DNA from: Nectonema munidae
Taxonomy: Eukaryota; Nematomorpha; Nectonematoida; Nectonematidae
Length of the DNA stretch: 64,000 bases
Assembly: GCA_030549495.1 (NCBI GenBank)
Contig: JAUIRK010000511.1
Coordinates: forward strand, 283,501-347,500
Direction of reading: 5' to 3'
Part shown: positions 24,355 through 36,180 of the stretch, in pieces
How positions within the stretch are numbered: the first letter of the stretch is position 1
How the letters are laid out: each line of letters begins with the position of its first letter
Made by a program: the position numbers and the translations under genes
Notes under the pieces: model-generated
Told to the model about the DNA's origin: nothing
What the model saw: the letters and a program-made list of their open reading frames with translations, nothing else
Databases searched by the model: none

Positions 24355-24848
24355 TAGGGTTTGCATAAATATCGAAAATTAGGAACCGGTAACGATACCG
24401 AAAAAAACTTACAAAACCGAGAAATCCTGATTCCAAACGGTTCCTTAAGGAGATATAGAGACAGCAAAAAGATGCAATGAAATTAACGTTTTTGATTTTT
24501 TATAAACAGATGTACACTTTTTCTCTCTATATCATTATTATCATTAAAATGGTTCTAGGAGAAAAGTGTGCAAACGACAAAAGTGTGCAGCAGAGAAAAA
24601 GAAACTCTTTTGTCTTTTGCACACTTTTCTCCGTTTACCATTAAAATGAGATGACAATGAAAAAAAGATTTTATATGAATGAAGTGCAGTAAAGTTTTAT
24701 GCAAAGAATTGCATAGTGAATGTAATTGTAATAAATCAATTACAACATAGTTATTCTCGGAACCGGGAATACTTTTCGATTCCGAGACGGTTCCCAAATT
24801 TTTAGAAACGGGAAGGTCTCGGTATTTCAGAACCGGGAGCAAACCCTA
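24355..24848. mobile_element. hAT-type MITE with perfect 8-bp target duplication
   Basis: Ends TAGGGTTTGC and GCAAACCCTA are exact inverses and are flanked by identical GTCCAGAC at 24347-24354 and 24849-24856. Length 494 bp. Subterminal GGAACCGG/CCGGGA-type blocks add further inverted repeats. A nested 42-nt-arm palindrome sits at about 24544-24646 (GAGAAAAGTGTGCAAACGAC against its inverse). Non-coding. Confidence 0.88.
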
Positions 24849-25520
24849 GTCCAGACTAAATTATCTCAGAAATTTTATGAATATATTTAACAGTAGAAAA
24901 GCCAACTTTTTTGTACCAAAAGAAACTATTGGGTTGGAGAGAAAACTTATCTCTGGTCTCAGATCGTATATTTATTTATCACAACATTTTACACAGTACA
25001 AATACAATCACATCAAATTTGTATTTAATTACGAAGACAATATAGAAATTTAAATGCATATTTGATCCAACCAAAAGAGATTTTTCACATTTTACCTTGG
25101 GGCTTCTATAAAACCCACATGAACCCCATATGGGTAAAAAAATTAAATTTTCATAAATTATACATTAAATCCTCAAAAATATTTCTTTCTAACTAAAAAA
25201 AACGCTACCTACGGTTTGAATGCGACCCCATACCGCATTTATCTGGTGATAGAGACTGCGCTATTGTTATTTCCATCAAATTCAAAGGAAACCAAATTGG
25301 AAAATATTGATGTGGTATGAAAATCTAACACGCTGTCTTTTTCCGAATTGACGAAATACTTTTAGGAAAGGGGGATAAAAAATATTTAGAGCTGCTACAC
25401 TTTTAAAGAAATCAATAAGACAATTTTTTCCACGAAAAATTCAAATTGGGAATACAATACTTCTTGGATTCAATCTATTTTAGTTTAAAACGTAGTACAA
25501 ATATTAAACTTCCGATGATA

Positions 25521-25658
25521 TTAACCCATTAAGTCCCAATGTTCCCATTTGGGAACATAAGTAATTTCATCTTCGTCTGCTTTTTTCAATGACTTTGAAT
25601 ATAAATCGTCTGCGTTTTTTTAGATATCGTCTGATTTCTATGGTACTTAATGGGTTAA
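25521..25658 (+). mobile_element. TTAA MITE, subfamily B
   Basis: Ends TTAACCCATTAAGTCCCAAT and GTACTTAATGGGTTAA. The hairpin is TGTTCCCATTTGGGAACA. Core identical in plan to subfamily A. Confidence 0.88.
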
Positions 25659-26400
25659 ATGATCCAAAATAATGCATTCTTTAATTTCAAGTAAAGCACG
25701 CAAACTGCAATCATAGGATCTAAAAGCTCATTAAATTCAGATGAAAGATTAGCCGAATTTGGGATGCTAACTGAAATATGATATGCAAACAAAATCACGA
25801 TTTTCTTATTGACGAAAGAATGAGAAGTTCAAATGTTTTGTCTTTAAAAATATTTCACATTCCATATTGCAATTTGGGCAAAATCAGAAAATCATTTTAT
25901 ACACGCAATGCAAAAAATAGGTAAAATATAATACTTTTATAAAGGGGGTATTTAAATAAAAGTAGTATTGACGGTAACTCATTGTATAAACAAATTCACA
26001 GCTGATTTGCAAAAAAAATAAAACATCAAAATTCCAAATATCGTGTGATTCAAAATCAAACACATCTGAATTGAATCCTTATTTTCAGGAAAAATGAAAG
26101 AAATTGAACAATATATCACGTCATATTAATTTGAAATCTTGAAGCTGAGAATAAAATCTGAAAGAATTTATGCAAATGGAAAAAAAAGTTTAAAAAGAAA
26201 CTTTAAATCTCTCATTAGACCATGGTGACACTAGGGTCCAAATAAATCAAAATGGCCTGTTAGATAGTTAATTTTAGAAAACCAATGTCTGAAAGCGTTA
26301 AAATATATAAAGTTTGTTCCACTCAAAAAGAATGCAGGCGACTAGTCTAAAATTTTATGGTTTTTCCCTTAAAAAACTAGATAAGAAAAAAAACAAAAAA

Positions 26401-26458
26401 AGTGAAAATCGCCATACATCATCATCATCATCATCATCAAGTGAAAATCGCCATACAT
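26401..26458. repeat. ATC microsatellite between 19-bp direct repeats
   Basis: AGTGAAAATCGCCATACAT occurs at 26401-26419 and 26440-26458, with ATC repeats between the two. Confidence 0.85.
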
Positions 26459-26541
26459 ACGAAAAATTATTGTTTATTAAAAATAGATCATAAGAACAGT
26501 GTATATATGTAACAGGCTATATATCAGTGCATCTCACCCCT

Positions 26542-26678
26542 TTAACCCATTTAAGACCAAGCAAAGCAGACGATATCTAAAAAACGCAGACGATTTATAT
26601 TCAAAGTCATTGAAAAAAGCAGACGAAGATGAAATTACTTATGTTCCAAAATAGGAACATTGGCTGTAAATGGGTTAA
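26542..26678 (-). mobile_element. TTAA MITE, subfamily A
   Basis: Reverse orientation of the 23522 copy, with TTAACCCATTTAAGACCAAG and GTAAATGGGTTAA ends, intact hairpin and three CAGACGA motifs. Confidence 0.88.
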
Positions 26679-27451
26679 AGATAAACTCGATAAAGTTTGG
26701 TATTAATTTCACAAATTTTCTTTAGAATATTGCTCACATTTTGTTATTTTCAAAATTTAACTCCAAGGGACTCCTTTGATGATTTTTGAAGCTTTAATCG
26801 CCCCCTCCCCTCTCCCTTTCCAAAATCAGATGGATAAAAATTTATTAAAATCACATTCAGAATAATCATAATGTAATGACGAAAAATCTTCAAAATTTAC
26901 TTATTTTGAGTGTTCTGTCAAGATCCCAATAATAAACTTGAATTCCCCCAATTTGTTATTCCAATTATTCATAGACTTGTTCGGCTTGTGAATAAATTTT
27001 CCAAATTACTTTTCAAGGCGAAGTCTTTGAAGTCTAAATCCTTCTTATTAATTTTTGGTTCATTTGATATAATAGTCAAGCCTAATTTGAGCCATAGTTT
27101 ATGAAAGGCAGGAATGCAGCAAAAAATTTGAACAAGAGCTCCAAATTTTTCAAACTTTATTAGATAATTTTTGTAGAGTGACAAAAAGTATTCTGTACAA
27201 TTTTAAACTTAAACAGTGTATTCCTATTGATTACAGAAACTTGGGGACCAAATTAACGTAAAAGAAGACACAAGATAGGATATGTGCCTTAATCACATTT
27301 ACTAATAAATCATTTAAACAACAAAGCTTCTATTACAAAAATCCAAATTAATGGAAGCTGGCATATTCCTTTTATTCAATTCTTTCGTTTTTATATAAAG
27401 GTTGCTTTGAAAAGTTGGTAATATGTTTTTACACTTTACTTAAACTTTTTG

Positions 27452-27790
27452 TTAACCTTTATCATGCCAATGTTGCCATGTGGGAACACATTTTAGTTGA
27501 TTAATGTGAGACACATTTATTGTAGTTTTTCATAATTTGAAAAACTTGGCTAAAAGATCATATTGTAAATACTTCAAAAAAACTTTTTTATTATTTTTTA
27601 TTTTCATAAATGAAGGATGATTTGAATTCAAAAAAATTAAATATTTATTAAAATAAAAACATCCAATAAATATACGAAATGTTAAAAATAAAAAAAATAA
27701 AACTTATTTTCAAAAATTATTACAAAAAAATTATTTTAAAATAGATGCTTCCATATGGAAACGTCTTCATATTTTGACTGGATTTATAGA
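27452..27790. repeat. Possible relative of the TTAA MITE
   Basis: Begins TTAACCTTTATCATGCCAAT then TGTTGCCATGTGGGAACA, which resembles the subfamily B end plus hairpin. A CTTCCATATGGAAACG palindrome occurs near 27746. No clear right end. Confidence 0.3.
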
Positions 27791-28025
27791 GAAAAAAATT
27801 TAAAGCATTTTTTTTTCATTTTTTTATAGCTAAAAAATAAAATGATATAGTTTTTCAAAATGAATCTCATAAAGTAGCATGCAAAAAAGTTAATGAAACT
27901 TGTAAGGTAGGTAAATGATTGTTCATAAGTTATTTGTAAGACTATAACGCTGATTTTGAGATTTAATTATTTCTGTGCATGGGTGTGTCTAATGTCAATA
28001 CTCAACATGTATGTGGTATTTACGT

Positions 28026-28052
28026 GTTCGTATGTATGTATGTATGTATATA
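28026..28052. repeat. (GTAT)n microsatellite
   Basis: Four to five consecutive GTAT units. No gene around it. Confidence 0.7.
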
Positions 28053-28489
28053 CCTATGTCCAGATGTTTTTTGTGTCAGACGTGTATTAATACAAATAAA
28101 TAGGAAAGTTCGTGTCACGAATGTCAAAAAAATGTATATGTAAATGTATAATGTATGCAAGAGTCCGTTAACACTAAAACTAGGCGTAACTCTAATACCA
28201 ACACCAATGCTAATTCTACAATAATCCAAACTGCCACAATGGGCTTCCAAAATTTAGTGTCACCGTAATTATTTAAATGCAGTAAGAATATTCGAAGTAA
28301 ATTATTGTTTGTTTAGTACGGCATCAAAGGATCAATTTTCATAGAGTTTATTTCGCACTTCTTGTTTTATTATCTGCACAAGCTATTTCATCAGAGTGTA
28401 TGCCTTTTAGTAGATGGAATAGCTAATTCATATCAATTTAATGTTTGTAGCAAATTTTCTTCCAAACACGTTAAACTTTCAAATTCTAT

Positions 28490-28616
28490 TTAACCCATTA
28501 ATGACCAGAATAATCAGACGATATCTAATGTTAAGCAGAAGATTTGTATTAAAGAGCTTTGATAAACGCAGTCGATTTTATTTTTGTAAAGTCGACTCTG
28601 GGCGTTAACGGGTTAA
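28490..28616 (-). mobile_element. TTAA MITE, subfamily C
   Basis: TTAACCCATTAATGACCAGA start and GGCGTTAACGGGTTAA end. The core keeps CAGACGATATCT and GCAGAAGATTTGTAT but differs from subfamily A beyond that. Confidence 0.8.
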
Positions 28617-29639
28617 AAGAGACGCATTTTTTAATTGATGATTGCATACCTGCCAATTTCTAGACAGTATCTTACTTTACAAACTGAATATAAAAGATGT
28701 AGACTCCAATACTATTAGGTTAGTCAGTAGAATGATCGTTTGCTTCCTATGTTAGTAATGTACCTGGTTAATTTAAACATTAATATAAATTTTTAATTAA
28801 ATTTCAAGGTCTAATAAAGTGTCTGTGTAGACAGTAATCAATTCACCTAACCAATTCATTTTATGTGAACAACGCCTGCTGACAATTGGAGAGGGGAAAG
28901 ATTGAGAAAAGTATTTTAGATCACAAGATTTTCTTTGTAATAAATCTATCTCTTGCATATGAGCTTTTACAGTGAGTCAAAACCTACTTTTATCAAATAA
29001 TATATAATCGATATTCTGTAGATATACACAAATGACCTATTGATAAGACAAACATAGTACACCAATAACATTTTAATACTTTGAAATCTTTTTTCGTTCT
29101 AAAAATTCGTAATATTTTTTTTTCATGGAAAATAAAGGAAAAATTAAATAAGATCGTATATTCTCTCATTTCTAATTTAAAAAAAAAATGAAAATTCGCC
29201 TTGAAAAAGTAGAAGTCTAAAACGATGATAGAGAAGAGATAGAAAATGTTCAGGCAATATCAGAGCCACAAAAATGTCTACCTTGTAGTACTTAATTTTT
29301 TTATTTATCCGATATTGTTGGCTTAACAGACGACATTTTTGTCGAATTAACTAATCAAAAGAGTTTGAGAAGAGTCAATAAGTTGGGATAGAGTACTTTT
29401 AGTTTTCTAATTAAGTAAGAGATGCTATGAAAATACACAAAGCAATGTCTGTCACAAAGTAATACATTGTAAAGTATGCTTATCTTTGACTTTTGTTGAG
29501 AGTTTGTAAATCATGTCTACATGAAATCTGTGAGCAAGGTTATTATGATCTACTACCGAGAGAGTGACTGAGATCTTGATAAACAAGTTTTTCTTTTCAA
29601 AATTATCATTCTCGGGAGTTTCACTATCTCTCGTTGAAT

Positions 29640-29720
29640 ACGGCGCTCTCACGGAGATGATGATTTCTTCCTCCGCCAGCTTTGTTCCTCTTCCGATAGC
29701 TGTGTTGATATCTGTGTACT
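29640..29720 (-). other. Candidate first exon (unassigned)
   Basis: The minus strand has AAG-ATGGCG in good start context, an open frame MATVHRYQHSYRKRN with a glycine/histidine-rich end, then a strong donor-like GTGAGAG at about 29656. It is richer in G+C than its surroundings. It lies upstream of CaMKII exon 2, but its donor phase does not give the expected ELGK end, so it could be an untranslated exon or chance. Confidence 0.22.
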
Positions 29721-30159
29721 GTCGCCATCTTAATTGTTTCAATTACTGTTCACTGTTAATTAAGTGGGTGTGCCATTAAAAAACGATCTCATGTATCGTG
29801 TGTCGGATTAACAAATTATAGAGAGAAGAGGAGTGAGCATTTGGTTTGCTGAAGACGTGTGCCAGTGTCAAAATGCGAATGTAAGGAAAACGAGAAGAAT
29901 AACATTGCCAAAATTAGTTACAATCAAAAGCATATCGAATAATGGCATGTCAGATAAAGGAGATACCAATGAAGTGCATTTTATGGGATAGGTGGCGCAT
30001 TGCATGTATAATCCGAAATTACGCATTGATGACTTTTCCATGTCAAAAATTAGTCCAATTTTTTGAAGTCTTTGGTTGGTACGGAGTAAAACAAAAGCTA
30101 AAAATGCAGTTTTTGCATAAAAAAGAAATTATCTATGATGATTTTATAATTATGATTGG

Positions 30160-30262
30160 GTTGACCGATTAACGACCATAGTAGACTTTTATACTTTACA
30201 AAAATAAAAGTGACCCCTTTAATACAAATGGTCGCATTATTCTAATGGTTCCGGTTGAATAA
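30160..30262 (+). mobile_element. TTAA MITE, subfamily C (decayed)
   Basis: GATTAACGACCATAGTAGAC, ACTTTACAAAAATAAAA and TTTAATACAAAT blocks in the order of the inverse 28490 copy. Left TTAA kept, right end lost. Confidence 0.5.
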
Positions 30263-30519
30263 GAATAAATAATTTTGGCGCATCATCATCATAAAACACT
30301 ATATTTCGCGCAATCTCCATAAATGGTTGCCACACCTGTTATACAGGTCTTCAGAAGACAGAGACATTTTTGACATTGGAACACCAAATACTGGACAGGC
30401 TAACCCAATAATTATGTTGCTTAAAAATTATTCAAACCTTCACTTGGTTTGAGTATAGGTAGTGTTGGTAACTCATTGAAACACAGAATAAAACTGGCTT
30501 CGAAGAAATTTAAATTTTT

Positions 30520-31020
30520 AAGTATTGTTCTATGTGATAGTATCTTTAAGCATAAAGAGTTATCTTTATGAAAGTTACATTATATCTAGTTTAGTATACA
30601 GTACTCACAGTTGGGCGTTAAATGAAGTGGAGAAAGATAGGCTAAACACAACTGAGATGAGAATGTTAAGAATTATTTGTAAATCTAATTGGAAAGACGA
30701 ATTAATCAATGAAAAAATAAGTTTATGGAACCAATAAAGTAATAGAGATGCAAAGATTAGGGTGGTTTGGGCATGTAAAGAGAAGACCAGCTGTAGAGTT
30801 ATTAATATAGCGTACAAAAAGCAAACTATAGGTAAATCTAAGGGTAGACCAAATTTAACATGGAAAGAAGTAGTTCTTAAGGATATGAAAAAAAGAAATT
30901 TAAAAATAGGGGATGAACAAAATATGAAATTTTGGAAATGTAAAAGTAGGTAGTCTTTTTATGTTTTCATAGTTGCAACACCGGCTAGACCCTAGACTGC
31001 TAGGAAAGTAACCGTAAAAG
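30520..31020 (+). pseudogene. LINE reverse transcriptase C-terminal fragment
   Basis: Broken plus-strand relic of the C-terminal part of a non-LTR retrotransposon polyprotein. YSTHSWALNEVEKDRLNTTE then MRMLRIICKSNWKDEL (family YGSETWxLxxxxxxRLxxxExxxLRRI), then LGWFGHVKRR (family LRWFGHVxRM), then GRPNLTWKEVVLKDMKKRN (family GRPxxxWxDxV). Stops and frame changes make it non-functional. The segment ends in a TTATTATTA-rich 3' end, as LINE tails often do. 5' truncated. Clade not assigned. Confidence 0.75.
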
Positions 31021-31411
31021 CGAGTTATATTATTATTACTTGGTTAGAGTATATAGCATATCTAGGCGAAAGTATTGGATACTTTTTCTAATCTGAAGGA
31101 TATAAGCATATCAGTTCAAATAGCCTCTAAGTATTATTTACCGCCCAAAAATACAAGACTCACCTTTTCAAAATGGTCACATGCACAATGGCCGTTCAAT
31201 AATGATTTTTTTATATAGTAGAAAATAAAGTTGGACAATATTTCTGGAAAGTTTGGTACCGAAATAATAACTATTTTTTAAAGTACAGTGTTCTCAGGAT
31301 CTCGGAAAAGTCCAGTATACGTAGAGATAACAAAAAAATTGGAAAATAAAATGTGAGCAATATTCTAAAGAAAATTTCTGAAATTAATACCAAACTTTAT
31401 CGAGTTTATCG

Positions 31412-31542
31412 TTAACCCATTTACGGCCAATGTTCCTATTTTGGAACATAAGTAATTTCATCTTCGTCTGCTTTTTTCAATGACTTTGGATATAAATCGT
31501 CTGCGTTTTTTTAGTTAACTTGCTTGGCCTTAAATGGATTAA
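31412..31542 (+). mobile_element. TTAA MITE, subfamily A
   Basis: Left end and hairpin intact. The third TCGTCTG motif is deleted and the right end carries a G to A change (ATGGATTAA). Confidence 0.82.
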
Positions 31543-32229
31543 AGTGATCAGTATTCATATTCAAGAGAAAGGTAGCAGCTAGAAGCTAGCTTTCTAATTG
31601 CTTCTTGAACAAGCATATAATTAAAAATTGTGAAAATACCAAATTATGTTCACCTCGCATTATAAATCAATATCGATTGAAATCTATAACAATCATCTTG
31701 AAATGAATAAAACATTATGGGAAAAAATTATCACAAAAAAGTGAGACATGGAGAATGAGAGAAGAAAACTCTGATCAGTTAAATAATATAAACTCAATTT
31801 GAAGAGAGCAACGCTAAAAAGAAGTTAGCACATCAGCAAAACTTAAATAGAGTCTGCGTCAGCCAAGGAAAAAAGCATAAGTGTGGTGAGTGTGTGAATA
31901 TTATTAGTGATTTGATTGTAATGATTGACTCTCATAATAAGAAGATAGAATGAGGCTAATCTGTGATGATCATGAATATGATTATTATTATTAGTAGTAG
32001 TAGTATATTCAGTATTCACTATGAATAGAGCTATGTGTGTGTGTGCAGCGTATAAGCAAGCAACGATTCACCGAAAGACAATTTTATGCCAATTTTTTTG
32101 CCGCAAATAAGATATATGACATTCAAATTTTATTAATCAATAGTTAACTATAGTAACTTATCGAAAATATTTTTAATTTTTGACCGATAAATCTGAATTT
32201 CAATTGGTGATTTATTTTAGCTAAAAATT

Positions 32230-34320
32230 CGGAGTGTATTATAAATGGGTATCTTTTTTTGAGGGTTGAATTGAACAGTCAAACGGAAAATTTCCAATTA
32301 CGAATCAGAGTTCTAGGACTTACAAAAATTCGACCGGGACTCCAAATTCTACAGGGAATTAAAAACATAATAAATCTAGCACCAACAGTTCACTTCCTAC
32401 TTCGACCAAAAAAGATCCATCCCATAGAATCGAAAAACGGATTTCTGATTGTGAAATCGTTTATCAAACTTTACTTATATCAAGTTTTAGATTTTTGGCA
32501 GCCATTTTCTTAAAAACTATACAAGCTATAAAAAAACGGTTTCCACAGTTGGAGTCAGAGTCAAAAACTTGTACAGGGTCCAAACGCGAAATTTAGTTAG
32601 GTAGGAATAATCAGCACCATTGAGCTTGATCATGTAAATTAACATCCTCAGTTTCGCTGAGATTTTGACTGCAACCAACAGAATTATACTTTACAGCTCT
32701 AAATAAGCTTAAAAAAAAATTATATTTGGAATGCACTTGAAGTCGGAAGTCCGAAAATAATATTTTTTCAAAATCCGTAATGAAATTTTTTACACTTTTG
32801 GAGCCAATTTTCTCAAAAACTATAATAGACAACTACTATATTAATTACAGCATAAACTATAATTTGAAAATTATAAAGTTACAAGCAAAATGTTTATTTT
32901 AAAAACAAAACAAATTTTCGACTCGAAGAGTCTTTCTCAAGTGCGTGTAAATGTATAAAATCTTCCTTGTAACTTTATAATTTTCAATTTATTATTTTAT
33001 TCCAAGCATGACCCTTCAGCACTTTTCCTATATAAACTATAATAGATATGGAATATACGGATTGCATATTCTGTAATCGTTTATTAACCCATTAAGTACC
33101 ATAGAAATCAGACGATATCTAAAAAACGCAGACGATTTATATTCAAAGTCATTGAAAAAAGTAGACGAAGATGAAATTACTTATGTTCCCAAATGGGAGC
33201 ATTGGGACTTAATGGGTTAAGATCTACTTAAATCACCGAGTTTCAAGAAGTTGGTGAAAAAATTTTTTTATGGAAATAATTCTTCTGTCCCATCTTTCAA
33301 CTCCAATCTTTCTGAAACGTAAACATAGTTATTTAAAACTGTATTCTACATGATATTCACTTATTATTTTGTGCAATTCTCAAAATTTTCATTTTTTGAC
33401 CGTTTTTCAAAAAAAAATATCACAAAAAATAAACAAGATATATGGAAAAACGAGTTTCACCTTTGGAATCAGAGTCCAGACTCGAAATTTAATTAGCTGG
33501 GCAAGAAATATTAAATCTTCAAAAAAATCCTTAAAAGTGCTAATTGCTTTAAATATCATAGTTGAGATTATCTGGTGATGGAGAACAAAAGCATCAAAAT
33601 ATATGGGACTTTGATGGTATATAACAGTGATATATTTTCTAGTTCCAAATTCACTAAAAAAATATCATTTTCGTAATGTTCCTTCGAAAGTCCAAAAATA
33701 TTTTTTTTTCCAAAATCTGTAATGATAAGTTTTTTACCCCTTTGGAGCTGATATGCACAAAAATTATAATATATATATATTGAAAAACGGATTCCAGATT
33801 CTGAAAACGTTTATCAGATCCTATTAAAATTCTCAAAAAATTCTGAAAAAAATAAGAAAGCTAAAGATAATAGGCACCATCTTGTAGAGAATTTTATGGT
33901 GATGAAAAAAATAGTTACTGAATCTCTAAAACTTTGGTTTTAAAGCGCTTGAAAGATGAAAAAGTAAAAACACTTAAATCCCGGGGCAAAAATGGTTATC
34001 AAACTGCAACTAGACGAAACTTTAGAGGCAGATAGCGCTGACTGTCGGGGTTCTAATGATAGGTAATCTATGTCCTCAGCCCCAGCCGTTCTAAAAACCT
34101 TCAAAATAGCGATGGACAGGGCCAGATGGAGGAGACTCATAACAAACAACGACCTCGTATAGAAACGAGCTAATAAAAAAGAAGTTCCAGGCGTTCTAAA
34201 GAAATTAAAAATTTTCACCGTTTGACCAGTGAGATCAGGATTCAAAATGTGTACTTGCGAAAGAATAAGAAGGCGATTTAATCATAAGTTATAAGAAAAG
34301 ATGAAAGTCGTGGAGAATCA
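32230..34320. repeat. Complex degenerate repeat block
   Basis: Diverged units recur at about 32380-32600, 32700-32830, 33400-33500, 33640-33830 and 34180-34240. Shared phrases include AAAAACGGATT(C/T)C(T/A)GATT, TCAAAAACTATA, GTCCGAAAATA and CAGAGTC(A/C)A. Period is irregular, from about 250 to 450 bp. No coding potential recognised. Type unknown. Confidence 0.45.
33084..33220 (-). mobile_element. TTAA MITE, subfamily B
   Basis: TTAACCCATTAAGTACCATA and GGGACTTAATGGGTTAA ends, hairpin TGTTCCCAAATGGGAGCA with one mismatch, three CAGACGA-type motifs. Inserted within the degenerate repeat block. Confidence 0.85.
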
Positions 34321-34883
34321 AAAACGAATTTTAGTCGAAAATATTTCAGCAAGACCAAAAAACACGTAAATTTGACATGAAACCCTACAATGTTTGTTTA
34401 GTAAATGAAATTTCAAAATATAAGACCAATATATTTTAGTAAATTTCAAATATCGAATGTTCAGTAACATAAAAACGAAAAAAATAACTAAAAATTTCAT
34501 TTCAAAGGAGTCTTGAAAAGAAATCAATATCGGGTAAAAATATAGGTCAGATATACCATATATAAAGATGATGATGATGATGACGATAATAATGATGATG
34601 AATAGTATAAATTTCATATCTTCAGAAATTCCCAAATTACAGGAATATCATTATTAAAATCATTTCAAATTTAGGATAGGTGCGCGTCTTGAAAAGTGTA
34701 ATCTTTACCTAGAATCATCACATTTATAGAATTAAATTAAAAAATATTATCGATTTATTGCGCAAAAATTATTGAAAAGAAGATGAGTATAAAATAGAAA
34801 TCGTAATATTATTATAAATAATTTATTATTAACCGTAATAAAAATGAAGTAATGAGGATCACAAGAGCAAACACCATCAATAA

Positions 34884-35013
34884 TAACCCGTTAACGACAA
34901 GAATAATCAGACGATATCTAAAGCAGAAGATTTGTATAAAAAGCATTGATAAACGCAGAGATTCACATTTTTGTAAAGTCGACATATGTCGACTGTAGTC
35001 GATAACCGGTTAA
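34884..35013 (-). mobile_element. TTAA MITE, subfamily C
   Basis: Start AACCCGTTAACGACAAGA, end GATAACCGGTTAA. At the hairpin position it has GTCGACATATGTCGAC, a perfect palindrome unrelated to that of subfamily A. Confidence 0.75.
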
Positions 35014-35172
35014 GATAAAAAAAAGATTTTCGACGCCTTCGATAAAATTATAAAGAAATATGCTAACACTATTAAAATAAAAGTATTAATAGAAATTATT
35101 TCAACGGATTTTAAATGATTTAAAAAAAGAACATATTTATTATAAAGTAGTCTTTAACTATGATTGACACGT

Positions 35173-35311
35173 TTAACCCTTTCGTGAACAGAAAAATCAG
35201 ACGATATTTATTAAAAAGCAGAAGATTCATAAACAAAACTATTTTAAAAAGCAGACGAAGATAAAATTGTTTATGCATCATATATGATACACTGGTCACG
35301 AAAGGGTTCAT
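35173..35311 (-). mobile_element. TTAA MITE, subfamily D
   Basis: Ends TTAACCCTTTCGTGAACAG and GTCACGAAAGGGTTCA. The core keeps CAGACGATAT, GCAGAAGATT and GCAGACGAAGATAAAATT. The hairpin position holds GCATCATATATGATAC. Confidence 0.8.
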
Positions 35312-35515
35312 CAGATTTGAGGAGTCGGAGACAAAAAATACGACTCCAACTCCAACTACAAAAACTTCAAAATTTTAGGCCAACGCTTACTCTCAAATTA
35401 ACAAAAAGGGACCACTCAATATGCTTAAAAAAATAAATAAAATTTTTTTAAAATACTTAAAAAATATTTTTAATATTTAAAATCTCACACTCCGAATTCC
35501 ATATAAAATTTTCAT

Positions 35516-35665
35516 GCGTGAGTAAGGTTGGTTAGATACTGGGTTTCGAAAACTCAAAGTCTTGGGTTCGATCCCGTATCAAGTCTACTTTCCTCATAGT
35601 TCGACACATCGGCGCAAGTGTGCCTTCTCGATGAAAACACCCTATGGGATCTTTATCTTTTCGTT
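35516..35665 (+). repeat. tRNA-type SINE, family 1 (best copy)
   Basis: GCGTGAGTAAGGTTGGTTAG (A-box region), GGGTTCGATCCCGTATC (B box), then CTACTTTCCTCATAGTTCGA and GTGCCTTCTCGATGAAAACA. A promoter of tRNA type followed by a body shared by six copies in this window. Confidence 0.85.
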
Positions 35666-35814
35666 TCAGGCTATGGCTATGGGCAGCCCAGTATTTAAGT
35701 CTAAAAGGTTCATTTTTATATCTTTTTTATATCATTAAAAGACTTGTTTGGCTTGTGAGTAAACTCTCCATATTACTTTACTTGTTTTATGGTTGAGTTT
35801 CGGAGACAAATTGT

Positions 35815-35922
35815 TTTAACCGATTTTAGTCCATGCAAATCAGATGATGTTGATAAATCTCTATTGAATTTGTATTGGAAATTCGAGTTCGTCTACAGGA
35901 AAAATAACCCAAAATGGTTTAA
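35815..35922 (-). mobile_element. TTAA MITE relative (decayed)
   Basis: TTTTAACCGATTTTAGTCCA start, AATCAGATGATGTTGATA core trace, GAGTTCGTCTAC and an AACCCAAAATGGTTTAAA end. Ordering fits the family. Confidence 0.4.
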
Positions 35923-36077
35923 AATAAATTTTAAAAATTATAAAAAAAAGAGTTTGCACCACCGGTAATAATTTTAAAGATATCAGCGTGCGCTCCTGGT
36001 GGCCACATACATCTTCCATTTTAACATTGTCCTTTTATGTCTCCTTTCTAACTCAATAAACGACCAGACAAAACATT

Positions 36078-36180
36078 CAGGGTTTCTCAACTTGGGTCCA
36101 TATAATAATTCAGGGGGTCCACAGGCGAAATATTATAAATTCGAGGTCCATAATGATATTTCGGTGGTCCATGAAAAAAA
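36078..36180 (+). repeat. hAT-type left end fragment
   Basis: CAGGGTTTCTCAACTTGGGT, then repeated GGTCCA motifs at about 36095, 36115, 36146 and 36166. The right terminus was not found. Confidence 0.45.

Noticed and set aside
26401-26458. CRISPR-like repeat-spacer look (19-bp repeat, spacer, repeat)
   Set aside because: Only two repeats around an ATC microsatellite in an animal genome; simple duplication.
29452-29779. Overlapping 70-96-codon frames on both strands
   Set aside because: No recognised domains; only the short ATG-to-donor segment on the minus strand was kept, as a weak candidate.
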